Positions 10,728 through 21,880 are shown, numbered from the stretch's first letter. The stretch: DNA of 64,000 nt from Geotrypetes seraphini (GCF_902459505.1 NC_047095.1:115321380-115385379); one strand, 5' to 3'. Numbers and translations are program-made. The notes: a model not told the origin generated them from the sequence alone.

Positions 10728-11288
10728 AGGGAATCAGCTCCTACAAATGGACAACTCTGGGCTTTTTGCAGGGAAAGGCTTGCTCAACAGTAGCTATACC
10801 CTTGATGTAAGATATTGATAAACAATTAAAAACCAATCAAGCAACTTCCTAACCAATTCTAAAATGTACATTTTAACATACAATAGACAGTCCCTGCTCT
10901 GAAGAGCTTACAATCTAATTTAGACAGGACTTTTCAGGGTTGGGGATATTATAGTGGGTATAGGTATCTGATAGCAGTGAGTGGGACATAAGAGTTGAAA
11001 GCAGTTTCAAAAAAAGTGGGCCTTTAACTTGGATTTGAACACTGCCAGGGATGGAGCATGAGTATTGATTCAGGCAGGAGTTGACAGTGGAAGAGAAGGG
11101 CACAGATAAGAGGGGCTTGCCCGATGAGCAAAGATCACCAGGGGGAGATAAGTGAGGAGAGATATTGGGGGAGGGGAGCCTTCAGAGTGAACACACTTGT
11201 AAGTCAGCAAGATTAGTTTGGGAAATGGACAGGGAGCCAATGAAGCAACTGGAGGAGAGGGGTAATGTGATAAGCTGAAGTATTGAGG
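10728..11288 (-). mobile_element. L2-type LINE 3' end carried by the tRNA unit (copy 2)
   Basis: Reverse complement of 8761-9330, almost base for base. Its distal end ATTGAGGAAAATAAG is continuous in other units with TGATCATCCCATG, which here resumes at 14977 after the LINE nest. It therefore belongs to the inverted part of the array. Confidence 0.8.
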
Positions 11289-11754
11289 AAAATAAGAACA
11301 TAAGCAATGCCTCCACTAGGTCAGACCCGAGCTCCATCGTGCCCAGCTGTCCGCTCACACGGTGGCCCAACAGCTCCAGGATCTGCGCAGTAGCCCCCTA
11401 TCTAGACCCCTCTATCCCTTTTTCCAGCAGGAAATTGTCCAATCCTTTCTTGAACTCCAGTCCCGTACTCTGTCCTATTATGTCCTCTGGAAGCGCATTT
11501 CAGGTGTCCACCACACGCTGGGTAAAGAAAAACTCCCTAGCATTTGTTTTGAATCTGTCCCCTTCCAATTTTTCCGAATGCCCTCTTGTTCTTATATGTT
11601 TTGAAAGTTTGAAGAATCTATTCCTCTCTACTCTCTCTATGCCCTTCATGATCTTGTAGGTCTCTATCATGTCTCCTCTGAGTCTCCGCTTTTCCAGGGA
11701 GAAGAGCCCCAGTCTCTCCAATCTTTCAGTGTATGAAAGGTTTTCCATGCCCTT
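11289..11754 (-). mobile_element. CR1 LINE (host of nest), 3' part
   Basis: The minus strand encodes RLERLGLFSLEKRRLRGDM through FFFTQRVVDT and the 3' UTR, ending in an AAGAACATAAG tail beside the tRNA unit. Its coding sequence continues at 13814 after a younger CR1, and again at 14885. The three pieces are one LINE. Confidence 0.85.
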
Positions 11755-11761
11755 AAATCAT

Positions 11762-13805
11762 AAGAACATAAGAACATAAGAACTGCCATCTCCGGATCAG
11801 ACCCATGGTCCATCAAGTCCGGCGATCCGCACACGCGGAGGCCCAGTCAGGTATACACCTGATGTAGTTTTAGTCACCCATATCCCTCTATGCCTCTCAT
11901 AAGGAGATGTGCATCTAATTTGCCTTTGAATCCCAGCACAGTGGATTCCTTGATAACCTCCTTTGGGAGAGCATTCCAGGCGTCTACCACTCGCTGCGTA
12001 AAACAGAACTTCCTGACATTTGTCCTGGACTTGTCCCCCCTTAGCTTCAAACCATGTCCTCTTGTCCATGTCGCGTTGGACAATGTAAATAATTTATTTT
12101 CCTGCTCTATTTTATCGATGCCTTTCAGCATTTTGAACGTCTCGATCATGTCCCCTCGCAGCCTTCTCTTCTCAAGGGAGAACAGTCCTAGTTTCTTGAG
12201 TCGTTCCTCATATTCCAAGTTCTCCATACCTCTTATTAACTTCGTTGCTCGTCTCTGCACCCTCTCTAACAGTTTTATATCCTTCTTTAGGTTGGGAGAC
12301 CAATGTTGGACACAGTATTCCAAGTGTGGTCTGACCATTGCTCTATAAAGCGGTATTATGACTTTCTCCGATCTACTCGTGATTCCTTTCTTTATCATGC
12401 CTAACATTCTGTTTGCTTTCTTTGCCGCTGCCGCGCATTGTGCCGACGGCTTCAGGGTCCTATCTATCAGTACACCCAGGTCCTTTTCTTGTTCGCTCTT
12501 ACCCAGAGTTGCGCCTGACATTCTATACTCGTATTCCTTATTCTTACTACCTAAATGCATTACTTTGCATTTCTCCACGTTGAACTTCATCTGCCATTGA
12601 TCTGCCCATTTCTCTAACTGATACAAGTCGCTCTGGAGTTCCTCGCTATCCTCCTGCGATCTGATTGCCCGGCATAGCTTTGTGTCGTCTGCAAACTTAA
12701 TGATCTCACTGGATATTCCGTCTTCCAGGTCATTGATATAAATATTAAATAGGATCGGCCCAAGCACGGAGCCCTGGGGCACACCACTAGTCACTTTCTC
12801 CCAGTCTGAGAACTTTCCATTTATGCCCACTCTCTGCTTTCTGTTTTCCAACCATTTGCCTATCCACCTTTGTATATCTCCCTCTATTCCATGGCTTTGT
12901 AGTTTCCTGAGAAGCCTTTCATGTGGAACTTTGTCGAATGCTTTCTGGAAGTCCAAATATATTATGTCCACCGGCATTCCACTATCAATTTGCTTGTTCA
13001 CGGTCTCGAAAAATTGAAGTAAATTCGTCAAACATGATTTCCCTTTCCTGAACCCATGTTGACTGGGTTTCATCAAGTCGTGTGTATCTAGGTGCCGGAC
13101 TATGCTATCCTTGATCAGTGCTTCAACCATCTTTCCAGAGACAGACGTAAGACTCACAGGTCTGTAGTTGCCCGGTTCCCCTCTCGATCCTTTTTTGAAA
13201 ATTGGCGTGACATTCGCTATCTTCCAGTCTTCTGGTATCTGTCCAGTTCTGATTGTCAGATTGGCAAGTTTCTGCAATAGCTCTCCGATTTCAACCTTCA
13301 ATTCCTTTAAAACTCTCGGGTGAATTCCATCCGGTCCAGGGGATTTGTCACTTTTAAGTTTGTCTATCTGGTAGTATATCTGGTCCAACTCCACTTCAAC
13401 TGTGGTGAGGCTGTCTTCTATTACTCCACTAAACACTTTCACTGCTTCTGGTATTTTAGCGGTATCCTCCTCCGTAAAGACGGACGCAAAGAAGGAATTT
13501 AGTTTGTCAGCAATTTGTTTATCTTCCTTGATGTACCCTTTCCTTCCCTGGTCGTCCAGGGGTCCCACCGCCTCTTTTGCGGGTTTTTTCCCTTTCACGT
13601 ATCTAAAGAAGGGTTTGAAGTTTTTGGCTTCTTGCGCTATTTTTTCCTCATAGTCCTTTTTGGCATCCCTCACCGCCTTGTGACATTTCTTTTGATCATC
13701 TTTATGTATTTTCCATGCTTTGGTTGTTTTCATGTGTTTCCATTTTTTGAAAGAGTCCTTCTTTTCTTTTATGGCTACCCTCACCTGTCTGGTAAGCCAT
13801 GCCGG
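11762..13805 (-). mobile_element. CR1 LINE with open 636-codon reverse transcriptase frame
   Basis: Inserted in the host CR1 with an 8-bp target duplication TAAATCAT (11754-11761 and 13806-13813). The frame 11874-13784 holds the CR1 reverse transcriptase. In order it shows KSPGPDGIHPRVLKEL, YRPVSLTSVSGKMVE, HGFRKGKSCLTNLL, YLDFQKAFDKVPHERLL, GVPQGSVLGPILFNIYIND, the catalytic FADDT, and the C-terminal LEKRRLRGD and FCFTQRVVDAW blocks. The endonuclease domain is missing by 5' truncation. The tail is a short (TTCTTATG) run. The intact frame suggests a recent insertion. Confidence 0.92.
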
Positions 13806-13813
13806 TAAATCAT

Positions 13814-14425
13814 TCGTGTCGCTCTCCTCTGGACCCTCTCAAGTATTGCCATATCCTTCTTAAGGTACGGTGACCAATACTGAACACAGTACTCCAGATG
13901 CGGGCGCACCATTGCCCGATACAACGGCAGGATGACTTCTTTTGTTCTGGTCGTAATACCCTTCTTAATAATACCCAACATTCTGTTTGCCTTCTTCGCG
14001 GTTGCTGCACATTGTGCCGTTGACTTCATTGTTGTATCCACCAGTACACCCAAATCTCTTTCAGGGTTACTTCCCTCTAATACTAATCCCCCCATTTGGT
14101 AGCTGAACATCGGGTTCTTTCTCCCTATATGCATGACCTTGCATTTCCCTACATTGAAGTTCATCTGCCATTTATTCGCCCACTCCTCCAGTTTGTTTAG
14201 GTCCCTTTGTAGGTCCTCACACTCTACTGTAGTTCTAACCCTTGTACAGAGTTTGGTGTCATCCGCAAATTTTATAACTTCACATTTCGTCCCCGTTTCC
14301 AGGTCATTAATAAATACATTGAACAGCAGCGGTCCGAGTACAGACCCCTGCGGAACTCCGCTTGTGACCTTCCTCCAGCCTGAGTAGTGACCCTTCACTC
14401 TAACCCTCTGTCTTCTGCCTGCCAA
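13814..14425 (-). mobile_element. CR1 LINE (host of nest), middle part
   Basis: An open frame of 214 codons runs from 14425 to 13781. It includes GVPQGSVLGPLLFNVFINDL, FADDTKLCTRV, KKANRMLGIIKKGIT and LPLYRAMVRPHLEYC, ending at RRATRMI where the younger LINE sits. It joins in sense with 11289-11754. Confidence 0.88.
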
Positions 14426-14884
14426 CCAGTGTTCTCCCTGGAGAAGCGGAGACTTAGAGGAGACATGATAGAAACCTTCAAGATCCTGAAGGGCATAGAA
14501 AAAGTAGACAGGGACAGATTTTTCAAATTATGGGGAACCACAAGTACAAGGGGGCACTCGGAGAAATTGAAAGGGGACAGGTTTAGAACAAACGCTAGGA
14601 AGTTCTTTTTCACCCAGAGGGTGGTGGATACATGGAATGCGCTTACGGAGGCTGTGGTAGGCAGAAGCACGTTACAGGGCTTCAAAGAAGGCTTGGATAG
14701 GTTCCTAGAGGACAAAAGGATTGAGGGGTACAGATAGGAGTAGAGGTAGGTTATAGGGATAGGAGTAGAGGTAGGTTATAGAAATAGACCATGCTCAGGC
14801 AATAGGCCTGATGGGCCGCCGCAGGAGCGGACCGCTGGGCGAGATGGACCTCTGGTCTGCCTCAGCGGAGGCAACTTCTTATGA
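14426..14884 (+). mobile_element. CR1 LINE 3' end inserted in the host CR1
   Basis: A plus-strand copy starting at SLEKRRLRGDMIETFKILKG, with FFTQRVVDTWNAL and RIEGYR, then a 3' UTR holding a duplicated AGGAGTAGAGGTAGGTTATAG segment. It separates the middle (to 14425) and 5' (from 14885) parts of the minus-strand CR1. Confidence 0.85.
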
Positions 14885-14974
14885 CCCATCTGTGTACGTC
14901 CCCTTCCACCCCGTGGTTCCACAGCTTCCTAAGTAGCCGCTCATGGGGTACCTTGTCAAAGGCCTTTTGGAAGT
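14885..14974 (-). mobile_element. CR1 LINE (host of nest), 5' remnant
   Basis: The minus strand encodes KAFDKVPHERLLRKLWNHGV, the block that precedes the part at 14425. The truncated 5' end abuts the resumed tRNA unit. Confidence 0.8.
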
Positions 14975-15079
14975 GATCATCCCATGTAACACTCTTGTAT
15001 GTATTTACAATGAAAGAAAAACAAAGAACTGCAGACAAGGGTAGAAGCAGCAGTGGAAAAGGATTGACAAAATCCAGAG

Positions 15080-15151
15080 TCCCTGGTGGTCTAGTGGTTA
15101 GGATTCGGCGCTCTCACCGCCGCGGCCCGGGTTCGATTCCCGGTCAGGGAA
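15080..15151 (+). tRNA. tRNA-Glu (CTC)
   Basis: 72 nt, same body as the gene at 8601 but in opposite orientation. The anticodon CTC is at 15113-15115 and a T-run follows at 15156. First gene of inverted unit C. Confidence 0.95.
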
Positions 15152-15924
15152 CGTACTTTTTTTTTCGGTCTTGGGACCTGGGTTGCTCACTCTTAGAATC
15201 AATATACTGGACTCCCAGTCTGGCTAATCTTAATGCATCAATAATATTTCAGACCACTTTGCTGAAATTAACTTTGGACCAACATTTTTTGGATTCCAGT
15301 GCCCAATAAACTGCCAGCGTTGCCCTCTAGGTGAGTTTCTGTAATGTAGTGGTGCTCACATTTGCTTAACATGCCAAAGGACCTGGGGTAGAAGCAACAA
15401 GTTAGATCTTCTCTTTAAACTTACTGACATTATCAGAAAGCACTTGGAAAACGTCTTTGGACTCATGAGCCCAGAAAGAAATGTCCACTTAATATATTGA
15501 ACACGAAATAATGGACCTAATTTACTGATAACATAACGTGCAACTCAGGGTTTTAAAGAGGTTTTTAATACGGACAAGGGTGAAAGCTGCTTAAAGGACC
15601 TCATTGTGCCTCACTGGATTTTTGTAGGCGCTCTAGATGGACGGGGTTGGAACCCATCCAGAAGCAAATTATTTAGTAATCATTCAGATTTGTACAGATG
15701 CACATTTTGTCAAGTGATTTGTGATTGCTGTTGATTATGCTCTGACAAATTATAGTGAAAGGAAAAGTGTATCAGATTATGTCTCTGCCTAGTAACTGGG
15801 ATAAAATGCAGATTGCAGTTCGATTAAAAAAAGAACATAATGCAATTTGGACATTAATTCAAGGACATCTGAATATAAAATTTAGCAAAGGATTAAGTTT
15901 ATAGTGCACAAAAAGAGCTCAGTC

Positions 15925-15997
15925 TGTGAGAAGTGGGATTTGAACCCATGCGTCCAGGGGCCACTGCAACCAGGATGCAGCGCTAGGCCATCCTAAG
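15925..15997 (-). pseudogene. tRNA-Leu (CAG-type) pseudogene
   Basis: The minus strand retains GGATGGCC, an altered anticodon region (CATCCTGGTTGCAG), the variable arm and GGGTTCAAATCCCACTTCT. The D loop is deleted and the anticodon stem-loop is broken, so no cloverleaf forms. Confidence 0.75.
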
Positions 15998-16210
15998 TAA
16001 TTCAAGAATGTGGTAATGGTGATGTAATTTGATTTTACAGCGTATCAGGGTAAGGGCTCCTTACTCCTACTTGCTTATCATTTCTATAAGCGCTGGTAGA
16101 CTACACAGGCTATACATAAATGTATATTGACAAAAAGAAAATAAAAAGGAAAAAAATATATCAACCTTGAAATAATTATATGCTCATATTTTAAACCTCG
16201 TTAGAAAATT

Positions 16211-16283
16211 GCCCGGCTAGCTCAGTCGGTAGAGCATGAGACTCTTAATCTCAGGGTCGTGGGTTCGAGCCCCACGTTGGGCG
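16211..16283 (+). tRNA. tRNA-Lys (CTT)
   Basis: 73 nt with a full cloverleaf, acceptor GCCCGGC/GTTGGGC, anticodon CTT at 16244-16246, B box GGTTCGAGCC and a TTTT terminator at 16294. Confidence 0.95.
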
Positions 16284-16658
16284 AGTTAGGATTCTTTTCT
16301 CTTAGTAATTTAAATTAATTTTATTAACTTTTCAAATATAACTTACAGTAAAAAAAAACAACAACAAATAAAGCAAGAATCATTCAATGAAATAAGTCCC
16401 AAAATCAATATCTAAAAAAGCATAGCTGGATACTGAATGCTTCATCAAAACCTAAAATATCTGTAACTGTACTTGAGCCCATTACAACATGTATTTAATA
16501 AACTAAATAAAGAGCTATGTAGCCCATTCAGGCTGCCCAAGTCAGAAACAGCATTGTTCCAACCATGTTTGTTTAAAAATCATGCTTCTTTCTGCTCTCT
16601 GTTTATGATTTTGCGATTATTTGTGGGAATTTTAAAGAGTGAACTAAAAAGCAATTGT

Positions 16659-16729
16659 TGCATTGGCCGGGAATCGAACCCGGGCCTCCCGCGTGGCAGG
16701 CGAGAATTCTACCACTGAACCACCAATGC
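16659..16729 (-). tRNA. tRNA-Gly (GCC)
   Basis: 71 nt, body identical to 6136 and 10201, on the minus strand. The terminator is the A-run on the top strand at 16646-16650. Confidence 0.95.
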
Positions 16730-17107
16730 ATTTGTTTCTGAGCTAAAAGCTCCAGATTTTCTATACCTGAAAGAAATGTTGTTACTACATGGGATGATTT
16801 TGTCTATTTTTAATAACCCATAGCTTGGAATGAGACTTAATACACTTTGTACTTGGAAAATGTAACATCATTCGATAAACCAGCATAAACTCATTTGTGT
16901 AGCAAAATTCGGGGCCATTTGGTTTATCACATGAAAAATACTTTTTTTGGTCGGTGGGATTGTTTTTTCTACAATTGTTTTGATCTATTTATTCAAATTG
17001 CTTTTCATACCTCCAGGACGGTCTTCTAAAAGGAGAGGCTTAGCTGAATTTGAATAGCACAGTTGGGGTTTATACTTTTTTTTTATGTAAGAATTAGAAA
17101 GAGAGGA

Positions 17108-17156
17108 AGCTCTTGAGTCTGGTGCCTTAGAGAGACCACTGGGTTATCCTGGCTAC
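17108..17156 (-). pseudogene. tRNA-Leu (CAA-type) 5'-half pseudogene
   Basis: The minus strand reads CCAGGATAACCCAGTGG and CACCAGACTCAAGAGCTT. It keeps the CAA anticodon but no 3' half. Same decay pattern as 9583 and 20427, so the truncation came before amplification. Confidence 0.6.
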
Positions 17157-17419
17157 TGAAGTTAGGGCTCTAAACTTGTCTTCTACAGTACTTTGGTTTA
17201 CTCTTGACCGTTCACGTCTTTATCTGCCCTCATGTACTATGTTACTATCTAGGCATGCAATATTTTGTGTCTTTCTTTTTAATATTACTTGGTAGTTTCA
17301 ATTTAGGTCCAATTGGAAATAGAACCTTGCTATTTAATAACATCATTTAGCAACTTGATTGCCTCTTGGACGTTATCAGTAAAATGACTGAAAGATTAAA
17401 ATTCAGTAGACATATTGGG

Positions 17420-17997
17420 TCGGAAGCAGCTCCTACAAATGGACAACTCTAGGCTTTTTGCAGGGAAAGGCTTGCTCAACAGTAGCTATACCCTTGATGT
17501 AAGATATTGATAAACAATTAAAAAACAATCAAGCAACTTCCTAACCAATTCTAAAATGTACATTTTAACATACAATAGACAGTCCCTACTCAGAAGAGCT
17601 TACAATCTAATTTAGACAGGACTTTTCAGGGTTGGGGATATTATAGTGGGTATAGGTATCTGACAGCAGTGAGTGGGACATAAGAGTTGAAAGCAGTTTT
17701 TAAAAAAGTGGGCCTTTAACTTGGATTTGAAGACTGCCAGGGATGGAGCATGAGTATTGATTCAGGCTGGAGTTGGCAGTGGAAGAGAAGGGCACAGATA
17801 AGAGGGGCTTGTCCCATGAACAAAGATCACCAGGGGGAGATAAGTGAGGAGAGATATTGGGGGAGGGGGGCCTTCAGAGTGAACACACTTGTAAGTCAGC
17901 AAGAGGAGTTTAAACCGTATTGGGAAATGGACAGGGAGCCAATGAAGTGATTGGAGGAGAGGGGTAATGTGATAAACTGGAATATTGAGGGAAATAA
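17420..17997 (-). mobile_element. L2-type LINE 3' end carried by the tRNA unit (copy 3)
   Basis: Near-identical to 10728-11288 in the same orientation and to 8761-9330 inverted. It is followed directly by the next unit at TGATCATCCCATGTAACACT. Confidence 0.78.
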
Positions 17998-18104
17998 GTG
18001 ATCATCCCATGTAACACTCCTGTATATATTTACAATGAAAGAAAAACAAAGAACTGCAGACAGGGGTAGAAACAGCAGTGGAAAAGGATTGATCAAATCC
18101 AAAG

Positions 18105-18176
18105 TCCCTGGTGGTCTAGTGGTTAGGATTCGGCGCTCTCACCGCCGCGGCCCGGGTTCGATTCCCGGTCAGGGAA
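18105..18176 (+). tRNA. tRNA-Glu (CTC)
   Basis: 72 nt, third identical tRNA-Glu body, anticodon CTC at 18138-18140, terminator T-run at 18182. It begins unit D, 3,025 bp after its counterpart at 15080. Confidence 0.95.
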
Positions 18177-19033
18177 CGTACTTTTTTTTCGGTCTTGGGA
18201 ACCTGGGTTGGTCACTCTTGAAATCAGTATACTGGGCATCCCAGTCTGGCTAATCTTAATGCATCAATAATATTTCAGACCACTTTGCTGAAATTAGCTT
18301 TGGACCAACATTTCTTGGATTCCAGTGCCCAATAAACTGTCAGCATTGCCCTCTAGATGAGTTTCTGTAATGTAGTGGTGCTCACATTTGCCTAACATGC
18401 CAAAGGACCTGGGGTAGAAGCAACAAGTTAGATCTTCTCTTTAAACTTACTGACATTATCAGAAAGCACTTGGAAAACGTCTTTGGACTCATGAGCCCAG
18501 AAAGAAATGTCCTGAATATAAGCACCACTTAATATATTGAACACGAAATAATGGACCTAATTTACTGATAACAATGTTAGAAAAACCGTAGGATGCACCT
18601 GGGAGTTTTTAAGAGTTTTTTTTTAATACTGACAAGGGTGAAAGCTGCTTAAAGGACTTCATTGTGCCTCACTGGATTTTTGTAGGCGCTCTAGATGGAC
18701 GGGGTTGGAACCCATCCAGGAGCAAATTATTTAGTAATCATTCAGCTTTGTACAGATGCACATTTTGTCAAGTGATTTGTGATTGCTGTTGATTATGCTC
18801 TGACAAATTATAGTGAAAGGAAAGAGGCAAGTCCAGGCTGGTAAACTGGAGACGTCTAACCTCAATTTTCAAAAGTGTATCAGATCATGTCTCTGCCTAG
18901 TAACTGGGATAAAATGCAGATTGCAGTTCGATTAAAAAAAAGAACATAATGCAATCTGGACATTAATTCAAGGACATCTGAATATAAAATTTAGCAAAGG
19001 ATTAAGATTATGGTGCGCAAGAAGAGCTCAGGC

Positions 19034-19106
19034 TGTGAGAAGTGGGATTTGAACCCATTCGTCCAGGGGCCACTGCAACCAGGACGCAGCGCTAGGCCAG
19101 CTTGAC
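19034..19106 (-). pseudogene. tRNA-Leu (CAG-type) pseudogene
   Basis: The counterpart of 15925 with the same D-loop loss and altered anticodon region. The 5' end is GTCAAGCTGGCC. Not foldable as a tRNA. Confidence 0.75.
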
Positions 19107-19316
19107 AAGTAATTCAAGAATTTGGTAATGGTGATGTAATTTGATTTTGCAGCCTATCAGGGTAAGGGCTCCTTACTCCTACTTGCTTATCATTTCTATA
19201 AGCGCTGCTAGACTACACAGCGCTATACATAAATGTATATTGATAAAAAGAGAATAAAAAAGAAAAAAAATATATCAACCTTAAAATGCTCATATTTTAA
19301 ACACCATTCGAAAGTT

Positions 19317-19389
19317 GCCCGGCTAGCTCAGTCGGTAGAGCATGAGACTCTTAATCTCAGGGTCGTGGGTTCGAGCCCCACGTTGGGCG
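19317..19389 (+). tRNA. tRNA-Lys (CTT)
   Basis: 73 nt, identical body to 16211, anticodon CTT at 19350-19352, intact boxes and a downstream TTTT. Confidence 0.95.
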
Positions 19390-19760
19390 AGTGAGGATTA
19401 TTTTCTCTTAGTAATTTAAATTATTTTTATTAACTTTTCAAATATAACTTACAGTCAAAAAAAAAAACAAATAAAGCAAGAATCATTCAATGAAATAAGT
19501 CCCAAAATCAATATCTAAAAAAGCGTAGCAGGATACTGAATGCTTCATCAAAACCTAAAATATATGTAACTATAATTGAGCCCATTACAACATTTATTTA
19601 TAAAATAAATAAAGAGCTGTGCAGCCTATTCAGGCTGCCCAAGTCAGAAATAGCATTGTCCCAACCATGTTTGTTTAAACATCATGCTTCTTTCTGCTCT
19701 CTGTTTATGATTTTGCGATTATTTGTGGGAATTTTAAAGAGTGAACTAAAAAGCAAGGGT

Positions 19761-19831
19761 TGCATTGGCCGGGAATCAAACCCGGGCCTCCCGCGTGGCA
19801 GGCGAGAATTCTACCACTGAACCACCAATGC
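19761..19831 (-). tRNA. tRNA-Gly (GCC) with C56-to-T change
   Basis: 71 nt, like the other tRNA-Gly copies except that the T loop reads GGTTTGATTCC where the others have GGTTCGATTCC. This changes C56, which is nearly invariant: it pairs with G19 and is a key B-box base. It may be a silenced gene or an early pseudogene. Confidence 0.75.
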
Positions 19832-20426
19832 ATTTGTTCCTGAGTTGAAAGCTCCAGATTTTCTATATCTGAAAGAAATGTTGTTCCCACATGGGATGAT
19901 TTTGTCTATTTTTGGTCTTTCTAGCCTTTAGCAGGATTCAATAACCCATACCTTGGAATGAGACTTAATACACTTTGTACTTGGATAATGTAACATCATT
20001 CGATAAACCAGCATAAACTAGTAGGATAACTCATTTGTGTAGCAAAATTCAGGACCATTTGGTTTATCACATGGAAAATACTTTTTTTGGTCGGTGGGAT
20101 CTTTTCTTCTACAATTGTTTTGATCTATTTGTGTTGATTCTGGGACTTATTTCATTGAATGCTACTTGCTTTGTTTGTTTTATTTGACTGTAAATTATAC
20201 TTGAAAAGTTAATAAAAATGATTTAAAGTCAATTAATCTAAATGATGTCTGAAGTGGATCCACAAAAGAGTCAAATGGTTAGTGGACAGGGAGGCAGGAA
20301 AAGTTGGCTGTCAGTACTTATTCAAATTGCTTTTCATACCTCTAGGACGGTCGTCTAAAAGGAGAGGCTTAGCTGAGTTTGAATAGCACAGTTGGGGTTT
20401 ATACTTTTTTTAATGTAAGAATTAGA

Positions 20427-20485
20427 AAGAGAGGAAGCTCTTGAGTCTGGTGCCTTAGAGAGACCACTGGGTTATCCTGACTACT
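20427..20485 (-). pseudogene. tRNA-Leu (CAA-type) 5'-half pseudogene
   Basis: The minus strand reads AGGATAACCCAGTGG and CACCAGACTCAAGAGCTT, the third copy of this half gene. Unit D ends about 215 bp further on, before the L2 block that follows in unit C. Confidence 0.6.
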
Positions 20486-20771
20486 GAAGTTAGGGCTCTA
20501 AACTTGCCTTCTACAGTACTTTGGTTTACTCTTGACCGTTCACGTCTTTATCTGCCGTCATGTACTATGTTACTATCTAGGCATGCAATATTTTGTGTCT
20601 TTCTTTTTATTATTACTTGGTAGTTGCAATTTATGTCTAATTGGAAATAGAATCTTGCTATTTAATAACATAATTGAGCAGCTTGACTGCCTCTTGGATG
20701 TTTTAATGTACATCGCTGTGCAGTCTAGCAGCGCTTATAGAAATGATAAGCTAGCTGTGAGCCCTTACCTT

Positions 20772-21072
20772 GATGAGATTTTTGCACTGACGGATCCGTC
20801 TCAGCATAGGAAGGGAAAAGTGTTAGGATCCGTCAGCGCTAAAAATCTCTTCAAGGTCTGTCAGAGCCAGAGACTAGTGCTGGAGCGGCAGAGCAGAAGC
20901 CAAGAGAGCGGGGACATAGGTTTTGGACGTGCGTTATGGAAAAGAAGTCTCCAAACTCCAGCACTAGCCTCTGGCTCTGACAGACCTTGAAGAGATTTTT
21001 AGCGCTGACGGATCCTAACACTTTTCCCTTCCTATGCTGAGACGGATCCGTCAGTGCAAAAATCTCATCAAG
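20772..21072. mobile_element. Foldback element with about 115-bp arms
   Basis: Left arm 20772-20886 (ending GAGCCAGAGACTAGTGCTGG) and right arm about 20956-21072 are inverted copies. Both hold GACGGATCCGTC and GGATCCGTCAGCGCT. The 70-bp loop has no recognisable content. Sequence after it (21110-21203) matches 3518-3603. Confidence 0.75.
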
Positions 21073-21204
21073 GTCTGTCAGTGACAGAAACTACAAGCGC
21101 CACGGACACGGACCGACACGGACCTCAGATTTTTAAGGCCGTACGGGTTTAGATCCGCGAGGTCCGTCAGGTTCGTGAGGTCCGCGTTTTACCCCTTCCC
21201 GAAT

Positions 21205-21880
21205 CTTTCTGCTGACAGTTTGGACTTGACTAATTTCCTGGAGAGGTCGGAAATGGATGTCCAGGTACCAGCAACATTACTTGTTTCTTTTGCTATTGAT
21301 TCGGACAGGGAATGGTTGCTAAAACTTTTCTTCAGATATAGAGAGGTTCCCTTTATGACTTATAATGTACCCAGATGTATCTAGGGCTACCCAGAAAAGG
21401 AGAAAACAGTTTTTGCTTTTAAGACTGCAGGCCTTGCAGTTAGGAGCGACTTTCGTTCTGCGCTACCCTTGTAAATGTGTATTAGTATATCAGCAGAATA
21501 GATATGTTTTTTACGAACCGCAGCAATTATCTAAGATTACTGTTACTAAAGGTCAGATAACATCATCACCGTGAGGATTGAATCCAATAATTCTGCTCAA
21601 TGATAAAAGGTTCTGGAACTATCAAGCCAAGTCTTTAATTTCTTTTTCTCTTTAGTTACCTTTATGATGTTTCTCAGTCAATTCTTTTAGCTCCGCTCTC
21701 TGTCATTGTGGACTAACCATACTTTGATAAGCTGTTATTATCCTAAAAGTAGGGATCATCTGTTTTTGACCCTTTACGATGAAATTGTTTCAGTTCACTG
21801 TATTTTTGCTTTTTGACCGATATTGTTGTCAAATGTTTGAAAATTATAAATAAAGAATAAAACAATAAAATAATCAACCA
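21205..21880 (+). mobile_element. L1/Tx1-type LINE ORF1 C-terminal fragment
   Basis: Two overlapping frames give VPATLLVSFAIDSDREWLLK, then YPDVSRATQKRRKQFLLLRL and GATFVLRYPCKCVLVY. This pattern is common in ORF1 proteins of amphibian L1-like LINEs, from memory of the family. The single frame is interrupted by a frameshift near 21370. Confidence 0.55.

Larger units (their letters stand above)
6136..20702. repeat. Inverted tRNA gene array (units A-D)
   Basis: The unit order, read forward, is tRNA-Glu(-), L2 block, half tRNA-Leu(+), tRNA-Gly(+), tRNA-Lys(-), tRNA-Leu(CAG) or its remnant(+). Unit A (6136-8672) and unit B (8761-10725) run forward. Units C (14975-17997) and D (17998-20702) run inverted and are direct repeats of each other with a 3,025-bp period. 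The turn is just after the tRNA-Lys at 10718. Spacers as well as genes are conserved between units, so this is segmental duplication and not independent tRNA retroposition. Confidence 0.88.
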
